Shown piece by piece: positions 6,881-15,000 of a DNA stretch of 15,000 nucleotides. A program made the translations under genes and the position numbers. The notes under the pieces were generated by a model, which had not been told where the DNA came from, ran no database searches, and was given only the letters and a program-made list of their open reading frames with translations. This DNA is from Nymphaea colorata (taxonomy: Eukaryota; Streptophyta; Magnoliopsida; Nymphaeales; Nymphaeaceae), in the NCBI RefSeq assembly GCF_008831285.2, contig NC_045140.1, forward strand, positions 30,755,851-30,770,850, written 5' to 3'. Numbering within the stretch: position 1 is the first letter of the stretch; every line of letters begins with the position of its first letter.

Positions 6881-9178
6881 ACAAGTGGGTCCGTCTAAGG
6901 CTGGCAGGGCTAGGTCAAGCTTGGGTTGTGACTAAGACTAGGTTTGGGTTCAGATGTGAGAAGGGTCGACTTGAACTAGGCTTAGGTTCAATTGTAGGAC
7001 GGTTGACTCGGATCAAGTCAAGACTCAAGAGAGAGAAAGTGGGTGCGGAAGGAAAGGGCGGCTTGGGTCTAGCCGTACGAAGTGGGTTTGGTCTTTGGCA
7101 AGTGTTGACTTGATTGCCTTTTGACCGTGGCTACTTTCCACAAATAAGGAAAGGAGGCTCGTGGCTGAGGGGAGTCCAGAAGATAACACGATGGGGTTCT
7201 AGCTACGAGGAAGTAATTCAAAAACGGGGGTGGTTTCCTAATCTAGTTAAGGCAAGGGCAATGATGGGAACAAGACAAGGGCTCGAGTGAGGGGGTTACC
7301 TAATGAAGATAGGTGAGGTGGCGCAAGCAGATTTCCTAACGGGCTGGGGATAGGGACCAGGTGGAGGTTACCTAAGGTGGCGCCAAGGGAGATCTTCTCA
7401 ATCAAGAGAATCGCTAAGAGAGATAGCGATAAGGAAAAAGGATCCAAAATTTCCTTAGAATAAGGAAGGAGGATCGCACGAGGAAGGGAGAGTGAATTGG
7501 GCTTGGGCCCACGTGAATCTCTCGTAACCTCACAAGGAAAGAAGATTAGGACATGTGGCGAGACTTGGAGGAGAAGGTGGGATTCGGTTGTGGAAAGGGT
7601 GAGCTGTAGCAACCGAGAGGGAAAGGAGGAGAAGATAGCTAAAGGAAATTCCTAAGGCTTTGCCATGTGGAATCGTGTGGGTCCCATGGGGAAGGAGATG
7701 GCTCGCAAGATGGGGGAGGGGTTACACGGTTTAGGGAAGTGATAATGAGATAAGCACGAGGTGGCCAGGTGCTTAGGGAATTATGCGTAAAAAGGGGGTG
7801 GGACGATTTGGGTAAGGATGAGGTGGCAAGCTACTTAGCTAGAAACAAGGGAAGGTGGAATCATGCGATATCTAGAAGATAAGGCAAGTGGCTACGATGG
7901 AAATAAAATTTAGAGGGTAGGTCGACACAAAAGGGGAAGGCTCTTGGATGGACGACACGTGGCACAACTAAGGCTAGGATTAACACAACAAAAGAAAGAA
8001 GAAGACTTACCAAAATGAAGCCGACGGTCAAGGAAAGTGCGATGAAGCACCGGCGGCTAGGGTTGAAGGCCCTAGTGCGCTCCTCCAAGATTGACCAAAA
8101 TACCCCCACAAGCTAGTTAGGAATTCGAATTCACTGGAGGGTAATTCTGTCCTTGTCGTCGGAAAACTCAGGGTGACCGGAAAGTATGCAGCGGCCACCG
8201 AAGATAGGACTATTCCGGCCAAGGCTCAATCATTGTTATGAAACTCCGATTTTCACCAAATGAACCGAAATGATTCCTTTTCTTTTGGCAATCACCTTGA
8301 CACTAATTTTCTGCCGGGATCACTCTTTAAACCACCATCTATCACGTATTTTCTCTTGCTGCTCTTGCTGGTGGAGCTCTTTGAAACCGAACTATATTTC
8401 TATACTCTTTTCACCGTCGGTTCCTTGATTCTTCCAGATTTGCACCAAGAGATAAAAGATCGGATCTAGGCCTCGTAAGAGAGATTCTAAGGGTGGATTT
8501 TCTGCTGGGATTCCAGAACTAACTCACGGGTTTGGCACCGTGAACCAGTCTTAGAACGAACTAGAAAATCACCTCTAGAATGCTCCCAACGAACCACCTA
8601 TTTCCAACAAGAAATCCCAAAGTACTAACCTCGCTTTTAGTCCTTTTTGAAGATGAACGTTGTTCGTCCTTCTTCAATCATCCCGGTGATGGATCAGCCT
8701 CTCAACCTTCTGGTTTTTTAGAAGGAAGGTACCGAATCCACTAGCATGCCGTGGGGAGTATTCGTGGTCTAAGGAGCCGCGCCTTCGCCGGAGCTACTTC
8801 GTGGTTCTTAGCCTTAAGCCGTCGGTCGATAGGAAGGAGGAAGACCAGAAAACAAAGGTGGGAAAGAAGAGGGACCTTCGGATGACCAGATGGAGGAAGC
8901 AATGTTGAATCACCTAGGAGACGACAAAGAGAAGAAAAGCGTCACAAAGAAAATGACAAAGGACCGAGATTTACCTTGAGGACGAGTAGGAAAACGCCAT
9001 GGGGCAAGGAGACGTCCAAAAGAGAGAAGAGATTCTAAGGCAACGAGAGAGACCACCGCGGGAGAGAGGTGAGCCAGAAAAGACGAGAGAGAGACAAGGG
9101 CCTTGCGCCCAACACCTCCAATCAACACATTCTCTTTCTTCAATATTCAATAGCATAATTTTTACAAAGGAGCGAAGA

Positions 9179-9186
9179 CTTATATA
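9179..9186 (-). promoter_or_regulatory. TATA-like box of LTR2, minus-strand promoter
   Basis: Same TATATAAG motif in LTR2. This copy would produce the genomic RNA of the first unit, reading leftward through the rest of LTR2, the primer-binding site at 5496-5508 and the ORF at 2271-4907. The implied leader before the primer-binding site is about 3.6 kb. Confidence 0.5.
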
Positions 9187-9305
9187 CTACTCTAAGTGAC
9201 TCGGTTCACAATCCGAACCGGTTCTTTACATGATTCAAATCTAATACTAAAGAAATCCAAAGCTGAATTAAAGTGGGCGCTACCCGTCCAAAGAATTGTA
9301 AACCC

Positions 9306-9387
9306 ACGGATCTAGGATCCGTTTTCTCTTGGGCGCATGGATGAGCTTGGGTAGGCTCATCCCGATTTGCCTAGGTTCCGCCTAGGC
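9306..9387. repeat. Cluster of three perfect hairpins in LTR2 U3
   Basis: Copy of the 2115-2196 cluster, with all three stems unchanged, between the second ORF's stop codon and the LTR2 TATA-like box. Confidence 0.6.
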
Positions 9388-9461
9388 TTACTTCGTTTGA
9401 TCTAGGTTCTAGGACTCCATATAGGTTCTGACCACTCTAGTCGGTTGAGTCCCAACTTGGA

Positions 9462-12098
9462 TCATGACCGCTTCTGAGGTTCGACCTTGTAGCTCTTGCA
9501 CTTGGCCGTTGTTGCTCCGCCCGCTCCGCCCTCTGCAATAACTCCAAGTTGCTTTTTATCCTCGTGAGACGATCTTTCTAGGCTGGTCAAGTCATTTCCA
9601 GCCTCCACGAGCCTTGCTGGACCTACTTTGGTCCCGGGTTTGGTCCTAACGGACCTAGTGGAAATTTGGCTCGTAACAGATCCACCCTCCTTAAAATGAG
9701 CTTGTCCCCAAGCTCTTGCCACACATTCTTCCGGATGGGTCTGTTCTCCACTTGCTACCCCTTTACGTTTTTCTGGTCCATAATCCCTGGGTAGTGTTCT
9801 TAAGGAATTCCTTAGGTCTAAGAAACACCTTCTTGGGCCTCTTGAATAAACTTGAGTGTAGGCCCTAGCTGAACTGCTCTCCACTTTTGATTGCAACTGC
9901 CTTGGACCGTAGTCTCTTGGTAGCTGCCCAATAAAAAGCTTATGCTGCCCTTGCAGCGCTCTGCCCGTAGATGGTGTATGCAGCATCGTGTTGTTCTCAA
10001 TTGATTTCTTGCCTTTATTCAAGGCCCACTGCGCTTCTGCTGCACTTATCTTACATGGGCTATGTTCGTGAGTTATAAGGGTGTTGTTTGAATCCCTTAA
10101 CTCACGACTACAGTTGGGAGAGTCTGGGAACCGATAGGCTCTCCAACGCTCTGGGTAAAGTTTTTCAACGCAGTGCCCCAGAGTTGGTGTTTGTTGTTTG
10201 TTGTGGCCACCCTCCTTAGGATGAAGCTGTCGTTTATCTAAGGTGGCCAGCGAATACCTCTTACTTTCGTTTGGCATTACTTGCGCAATGAGGGTTTCTT
10301 GATCTACCTTGCTTGGTTGTTGTTCCCCTTTTTGCTCCTTGGGGTAGATCCTAGTTTTTCCATGGTAATCCTCCGAACTGCTCTTGCTGTCATTTTCAGG
10401 TTCCGGGAGGATTCCTTGGGACGTAGCCAAGATTTCATCTTCTAACAAACCTCGGACGATGAATGACTTGGTTCTTTGTCTCAGTTCGGGTTTGTTAGGG
10501 CCCTTTTGTTGACGAGTAGTGGTAACCAGTTTTGGTTCATTTCGAGTCACTCCACAAGCTTGGCCTTCTTGCGGTTTACGTATTACTCTCGCCTTTCCTT
10601 CCTTTTTCCAAAGGGCTGTACTCTTACTTTGGGCACCCTGAATCTGAAAGTCTGGACCCACGAGTTCTTGGGTCACTATCTTTTGAAGTTCTCTTGTTGC
10701 CCAACTTCTGTGTGTCTTTTCGAGAGTTAGGTCCATACCACCCTCCTTAGGTTGAATCTTAGCCGTAAGAACATCAAGGGTGGGTTCTGGTTCTTCGTTG
10801 GTAGAACTCTCCTTCGGTTTGATAACCATGTGCCCTCCTGAGTTTTGACATAAGCTTTCAATTTCTTCAAGGATTTCTCGTTCTGTCCATGACTCTGTTG
10901 TCTGCTCAGGTAATGGGAGTGGACTTTTATTACCGCCCCTCTCTTGGAATGCTTCATGGGGCTTGTCATTCATTCCCCTATCCAAAGTTGCATGGGATTC
11001 GAATATAGTATTTTTCTTGTTGGCTTTTTCGAAATCTTCTGCATTAAACTGCTGAACACTGGGTACTGGCGGTTTCATAGAATAAAACTGCCTATATATT
11101 TTGGCAACGCCTGTACGCCGTGGCTGGGGAAACGATCCTGACTTCTTTGGCATATCCTCCTTGCTAAGTTTGTCTAGCTTTTCCGTGGCTGGAGGAGTAG
11201 CAAGTAATCCCTTTTGATCCTTTACTGAGATTGGTCCAGCTGTAACCTCAAACTCAGTTTTTTCTTGTTGTTTCTTGCTCGGTATGCCATAAGGGAAATA
11301 CTCAGTAGCCGGTCCTAATATACCTGTCCTCTCCTTGGGAAACGTTAACAAGCTTTTCGTGGGAGAGGAAAGATTAGGGGTCCGTAGTATTCCTTTCTTA
11401 GTAACGACAACTTTTGTGCCATTCGAAGATTTTACATTATCGACTTTGGCACCACTTTGGACCGACAATTCAGGTTCCTCATCACTTGATGATTCTGCAC
11501 TATCGCTTTCTGATGAGGTTTCTTCATCGCTGTCGTCACTACTCTCTGTGTCCGACTCTGTAGCAAGTTCAGACCGCCTATTATCGTTGGCTATTTCCTT
11601 ATTTCTAATCGCCTCTCTGTGATCCATCCTTTCAAGCATCGAGTTCATCTTTTTGAGCACTTCGTCCCACGTAAGAGACCTTGTGCTTTGGTCATCTTGC
11701 TCATCTTCACCGTTAGACTCCCGATGATATTCTTTTTGCTCCTCGGTCACAGGCGTGAGTCTTTCTTCTAACACGAAGCGAAGACTCGAGATACCAACTT
11801 CGATGACATCTCCATGGTAGATTGGCGCCCAAACTTGATATTTCACTTCGTATCCAGCTACACTAAGTCTACTCGGGTAAGTGGTTTTGGTGACCCACAC
11901 TTCTTGGTTATCCTTATTTATGGCTAACTCAAAACGACACCCTTGTAAGCTGAGGTGTCGGATCCTCAAGTTGCAATCGGGGTTACTGCCTACTTGGATA
12001 TAAGTCCACTTTGGGCCTTGGTCCCAAGTACGTCCGTGGATCAACGTATCTTCCCGAATGCACACGCCATTCTCATAGGTGCAAAGGATTAAGTCCAT
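9462..12098 (-). CDS. Second copy of the 878-aa FHA-like retrotransposon ORF
   Basis: Tandem duplicate of the ORF at 2271-4907, with the same ATG start, length and stop. The only coding change found is at residue 687: Ala here (10039 G on the plus strand) where the first copy has Val (2848 A). The FHA-like region (33-112), helix, acidic Ser tract (181-210), P-K-E-G-G motifs and both LPRDYGP motifs are all kept. The final ~72 codons (9462-9678) lie inside LTR2. No indel separates the two copies over 2.6 kb, although at least seven indel events separate the same two units outside the ORF. That is compatible with recent duplication and possibly with selection for an open frame. Expression would come from the promoter in LTR3, upstream on the minus strand. 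Confidence 0.72.
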   Translation of the reverse strand: MDLILCTYENGVCIREDTLIHGRTWDQGPKWTYIQVGSNPDCNLRIRHLSLQGCRFELAINKDNQEVWVTKTTYPSRLSVAGYEVKYQVWAPIYHGDVIEVGISSLRFVLEERLTPVTEEQKEYHRESNGEDEQDDQSTRSLTWDEVLKKMNSMLERMDHREAIRNKEIANDNRRSELATESDTESSDDSDEETSSESDSAESSSDEEPELSVQSGAKVDNVKSSNGTKVVVTKKGILRTPNLSSPTKSLLTFPKERTGILGPATEYFPYGIPSKKQQEKTEFEVTAGPISVKDQKGLLATPPATEKLDKLSKEDMPKKSGSFPQPRRTGVAKIYRQFYSMKPPVPSVQQFNAEDFEKANKKNTIFESHATLDRGMNDKPHEAFQERGGNKSPLPLPEQTTESWTEREILEEIESLCQNSGGHMVIKPKESSTNEEPEPTLDVLTAKIQPKEGGMDLTLEKTHRSWATRELQKIVTQELVGPDFQIQGAQSKSTALWKKEGKARVIRKPQEGQACGVTRNEPKLVTTTRQQKGPNKPELRQRTKSFIVRGLLEDEILATSQGILPEPENDSKSSSEDYHGKTRIYPKEQKGEQQPSKVDQETLIAQVMPNESKRYSLATLDKRQLHPKEGGHNKQQTPTLGHCVEKLYPERWRAYRFPDSPNCSRELRDSNNTLITHEHSPCKISAAEAQWALNKGKKSIENNTMLHTPSTGRALQGQHKLFIGQLPRDYGPRQLQSKVESSSARAYTQVYSRGPRRCFLDLRNSLRTLPRDYGPEKRKGVASGEQTHPEECVARAWGQAHFKEGGSVTSQISTRSVRTKPGTKVGPARLVEAGNDLTSLERSSHEDKKQLGVIAEGGAGGATTAKCKSYKVEPQKRS
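9679..9693 (-). other. 3' polypurine tract of unit 2
   Basis: Identical to the tract at 2488-2502, adjoining the LTR2 edge at 9678. Confidence 0.62.
10207..10218 (-). repeat. Internal polypurine-core copy, unit 2 (middle)
   Basis: Unchanged counterpart of 3016-3027 in the second ORF copy. Confidence 0.55.
10738..10749 (-). repeat. Internal polypurine-core copy, unit 2 (upstream)
   Basis: Unchanged counterpart of 3547-3558 in the second ORF copy. Confidence 0.55.
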
Positions 12099-12689
12099 TT
12101 CTGCTCTACTAGACGGCACCCGAATTCGTCTTCTACTCTACCAAGCAATGCTGAAGCAAAACACACCAAGAACGCCTAATTCTGCCAAAGCAACCTAACT
12201 GTTGTAATAAGCACGCTGAAAACAACTAGTGTACTGACTTCTGGCTGTTCCCTTCAAACTTGGTCAGTAGCAAGATAAAATAGTTACCAAGCTACTCATC
12301 AAATTTGAGCTGAATCCGACTTCAGGAAGCCTCTGGACCAACACAAAATTTTCGCAGGACTGCTACCCGGACAGGTTCTGTCCGAACAGGCTGTTCTTTC
12401 AAAAACAGGTTCAAAACTAATATCTCCTGCCGAATCACCTCGGGTGGTATAAACAACTTTTGTAGAGTATATAAATACGAATCCGTCCACCAAATTTCAG
12501 GTCAATCCGACTTCTTTTGCCCCCTGAACTCGCCGATATACTGCCGCAGACTGTCACAGTCCAGAAACCCGAAAACACTGTCTAACTCTAAAAACGGAAA
12601 TGCTGAAAATAGAATCTGTCTTCTACTGCCAGTTGACGCCGAATCTTCAAGGCCAAGTGCAAGTAGAGTCCAGATTTTCACCTCAAGAC
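12099..12689 (-). other. Internal leader of unit 2
   Basis: Counterpart of 4908-5495, three bases longer because of the two indels. The paired hairpins (12369-12383, 12384-12396) and the 191-nt-spaced duplication (12300 and 12491) are intact. No gene is seen in it. Confidence 0.55.
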
Positions 12690-12702
12690 GGCTCTGATAC
12701 CA
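12690..12702 (-). other. Primer-binding site, tRNA-Met(i), unit 2
   Basis: Identical 13-nt tRNA-iMet site, again 2 nt from an LTR end (LTR3 begins on the plus strand at 12705 with TGTTAGG). Confidence 0.93.
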
Positions 12703-12987
12703 ATTGTTAGGACCCCGAAACCCGGCCGAGCTAGAGCAGTCGAACCTAGTTCCGAATCCTAAATCCAAGATCTCCTGAGGTGAGCCTAAATCAAAAAAAC
12801 CTAAACAAATTATACAAATGGACTACCCGGCCGGACAGGACCCCGGCGCAAACCCAGTAGGACGTGAATACAAGTGGGGGTAATCCCAAAAAACCTATCT
12901 AAGTCAAACCTACTACAATGAACTACGAGGGGTGTGAGGCTTTACAATCGTTCGCGATACAAGATTGCACTCACAACTCACTCAGAA

Positions 12988-13014
12988 CAAACCATGCAAA
13001 CCATTCAAACCATC
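12988..13014. repeat. Short tandem repeat, 9 bp x 3, LTR3
   Basis: Counterpart of 5792-5818, unchanged. Confidence 0.7.
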
Positions 13015-13406
13015 ATCCTAGAGGCGTACAAACCACACCCAATTCCCTAGGAGGCTGGTCGACTCGTGGTCGTGTCTAGGCCAAGGGCCGTCGAGGTACC
13101 ACTTCAGTCAACAATGGCCGTAGCCGGGCTGAAAAGCAAATGCAATATTAAAACGCCCTGCCCGCGTGTCTATAGGGGGATGGGGGTTATACCTTCCAAG
13201 CTGGGGCTTGGATATGATCAGCAAGGGCCACGAGGAGAATTCCAACCCTCGGGCAATACAGCAGCAAGGAGAGAAAGGGGCCGGCTGAAGATGGCAGCGA
13301 TGGACGTCAGCGCTAGGAAGTAGATTCGGCGCCGATGATCTTCACGATAGTCAGGAAAGGATGCCGGACAGCTGCTGGAACTGGCCCTCCTGGCCGTGCG
13401 CAAGGT

Positions 13407-13426
13407 GGTAGTAAGAGCTTACTACC
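13407..13426. repeat. Perfect 9-bp inverted repeat, LTR3
   Basis: Unchanged counterpart of 6211-6230. Confidence 0.65.
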
Positions 13427-13996
13427 GCTGGAAGGATCCCTTTGAGTGTGGGGAGAGCCTTCAAGAACTGGCGGGTTCAAGGAAGAACCCGGACAAACCT
13501 AGACCTATCTAAGGCTCGGGTTGGGCTTGGCTGGATTGGGCTCTATAGGAGGTTCGGTCTAGTAAAGTGGTTTAAGGGTCGGGGTAGGCTTAGTCCGTGG
13601 TATTAGGTAAGGATTTGAGGTCGCCTAACTACAAGTGAGGCTAAGTGGGAAGGCTGCAGACAAGCGAGCCTAAGCTCGGGTCAGGGTCAATGAAGACCGA
13701 GAGAGAGTTAGGGTCGACTAGAAGGTAGCTACTACTGGACCAAGTAGATGGGTCCGGGCGAGGTGGTCAATAGAGGCACTCGAGGTAAGCTCGAATCATC
13801 TAGATTGGCTAGTGCGGAAGGAGGATAGGTGGCGGTGCAGATTCCCTAATTCTTCTAAGGCAAGAGGAGAGGTGACGGATTAGGACGAGGTCACACAAAG
13901 AGGTTTTCCTAAGGGGGAAGATGGCGCGTGAGGCAAGCTAGAAGTTGGTTCGGGCTTGGCTGGTCTGGCCAAGAAGAAGCGCCGACTAAGCTAACC

Positions 13997-14076
13997 AAGG
14001 GGAAAGGTTCGGTCTAGAACCTTGGAGAACCTAGCTAAGGAGAAGAGTTCGGTCTAGAACTCAAGGAGACCTAACT
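13997..14076. repeat. 40-bp tandem duplication, each unit a hairpin, LTR3
   Basis: Counterpart of 6801-6880, both stems unchanged. Confidence 0.65.
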
Positions 14077-15000
14077 ACAAGTGGGTCCGTCTAAGGCTGG
14101 CAGGGCTAGGTCAAGCTTGGGTTGTGACTAAGACTAGGTTTGGGTTCAGATGTGAGAAGGGTCGACTTGAACTAGGCTTAGGTTCAATTGTAGGACGGTT
14201 GACTCGGATCAAGTCAAGACTCAAGAGAGAGAAAGTGGGTGCGGAAGGAAAGGGCGGCTTGGGTCTAGCCGTACGAAGTGGGTTTGGTCTTTGGCAAGTG
14301 TTGACTTGATTGCCTTTTGACCGTGGCTACTTTCCACAAATAAGGAAAGGAGGCTCGTGGCTGAGGGGAGTCCAGAAGATAACACGATGGGGTTCTAGCT
14401 ACGAGGAAGTAATTCAAAAACGGGGGTGGTTTCCTAATCTAGTTAAGGCAAGGGCAATGATGGGAACAAGACAAGGGCTCGAGTGAGGGGGTTACCTAAT
14501 GAAGATAGGTGAGGTGGCGCAAGCAGATTTCCTAACGGGCTGGGGATAGGGACCAGGTGGAGGTTACCTAAGGTGGCGCCAAGGGAGATCTTCTCAATCA
14601 AGAGAATCGCTAAGAGAGATAGCGATAAGGAAAAAAGGATCCAAAATTTCCTTAGAATAAGGAAGGAGGATCGCACGAGGAAGGGAGAGTGAATTGGGCT
14701 TGGGCCCACGTGAATCTCTCGTAACCTCACAAGGAAAGAAGATTAGGACATGTGGCGAGACTTGGAGGAGAAGGTGGGATTCGGTTGTGGAAAGGGTGAG
14801 CTGTAGCAACCGAGAGGGAAAGGAGGAGAAGATAGCTAAAGGAAATTCCTAAGGCTTTGCCATGTGGAATCGTGTGGGTCCCATGGGGAAGGAGATGGCT
14901 CGCAAGATGGGGGAGGGGTTACACGGTTTAGGGAAGTGATAATGAGATAAGCACGAGGTGGCCAGGTGCTTAGGGAATTATGCGTAAAAAGGGGGTGGGA

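Larger units (their letters stand above)
5511..9678 (-). repeat. LTR2, complete (4168 bp)
   Basis: The only complete LTR in the window. On the plus strand it starts TGTTAGGACCCCG beside the primer-binding site and ends GGCTCGTAACA beside the polypurine tract, giving inverted ends TGTTA...TAACA. Read on the minus strand it holds: ORF C-terminal codons (9462-9678), the three-hairpin cluster (9306-9387), the TATA-like box (9179-9186), then about 3.6 kb of putative R/U5. The R/U5 has only short ORFs and is G/A-rich on the plus strand, notably 6300-8000. It includes a 40-bp tandem pair with hairpins (6801-6880), a 9-bp inverted repeat (6211-6230) and a 9-bp triplet (5792-5818). The length is unusually large for a plant LTR but fits LARD elements. 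Confidence 0.78.
1..15000 (-). mobile_element. Tandem array of a non-autonomous LARD-like LTR retrotransposon (LTR-int-LTR-int-LTR)
   Basis: The whole window repeats with a period of 7191-7196 bp: base 1 recurs at 7195 and 14391, and the long ORF at 2271 recurs at 9462. Each period holds one LTR (~4.17 kb) and one internal domain (~3.02 kb), sharing LTRs between neighbours. This is the pattern expected from unequal recombination between LTRs or from integration of a multimeric or circular template. Orientation is minus, fixed by the tRNA-iMet primer-binding site, the polypurine tract and the ORF direction. No protease, reverse transcriptase, RNase H or integrase motif was seen in any frame, so the element is probably mobilised in trans. 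Neither outer end nor a target-site duplication is inside the window. Ty3 versus Copia affiliation cannot be settled without enzyme domains; an ORF running up to the polypurine tract is weakly reminiscent of Ty3-type elements. Confidence 0.88.
12705..15000 (-). repeat. LTR3, partial (primer-binding-site side; promoter lies right of the window)
   Basis: Matches LTR2 from its TGTTAGG edge and is cut by the right end of the window inside R/U5, before the TATA-like box. Against LTR2 I found two substitutions (13166 G versus 5970 A; 13264 G versus 6068 C) and three one-base indels (extra C at ~12801, extra C at ~12887, A-run near 14631). No credible gene is seen; the stretch holds the 9-bp triplet, the inverted repeat and the hairpin pair already described for LTR2. 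Confidence 0.78.

Noticed and set aside
7247-7612. 121-aa minus-strand ORF in LTR2
   Set aside because: It exists only because LTR2 has one A fewer in an A-run; in LTR1 and LTR3 the same region is split into two frames. There is no recognisable protein.

Overview
The window looks like plant nuclear DNA and consists entirely of long-terminal-repeat (LTR) retrotransposon sequence. It is a head-to-tail tandem array with a period of about 7.19 kb, and the element is read on the minus strand. The best anchor is a 13-nt primer-binding site matching the 3' end of plant initiator tRNA-Met (GGCTCTGATACCA on the plus strand at 5496-5508, again at 12690-12702). It sits 2 nt from an LTR edge of the form TGTTAGG.../...CCTAACA. 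The opposite LTR edge is placed at 2487/9678, where ...CGTAACA is followed by a polypurine tract (minus strand TAAGGAGGGTGGATC). The LTR therefore has the short inverted ends TGTTA...TAACA and is about 4.17 kb long; the internal domain is only about 3.02 kb.

Layout on the plus strand: LTR1, cut by the window edge (1-2487); internal domain 1 (2488-5510); complete LTR2 (5511-9678); internal domain 2 (9679-12704); LTR3, cut by the window edge (12705-15000). The units differ by only a few substitutions and short indels, so the array is recent. No host gene, rRNA, tRNA, CRISPR or bacterial feature was found.

Each internal domain holds one long minus-strand ORF (878 codons from the first ATG; 2271-4907 and 9462-12098). 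I see no gag zinc knuckle, protease, reverse transcriptase, RNase H or integrase. The element therefore looks non-autonomous and resembles a large retrotransposon derivative (LARD: long LTRs, short internal domain), except that it keeps an intact long ORF. The predicted protein has an N-terminal region that reads like a divergent FHA (forkhead-associated, SMAD/FHA-type) beta-sandwich, then a predicted helix, an acidic Ser/Asp/Glu tract, and a long basic, low-complexity C-terminal half with a recurring P-K-E-G-G-like motif. The ORF reads through the polypurine tract, so its last ~72 codons lie in the LTR.

Inferred cycle: transcription starts on the minus strand near a TATATAAG box (1988-1995, 9179-9186) about 0.5 kb inside the LTR. 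The RNA carries a very long R/U5 leader, then the primer-binding site, a ~590-nt internal leader with paired hairpins, and the FHA-like ORF. Reverse transcription would depend on enzymes supplied by another element. The points most worth a second look are the FHA-like ORF, three identical in-frame copies of the polypurine-tract core spaced ~528 nt apart, and a tandem pair of LTR hairpins whose stems change in a compensatory way.
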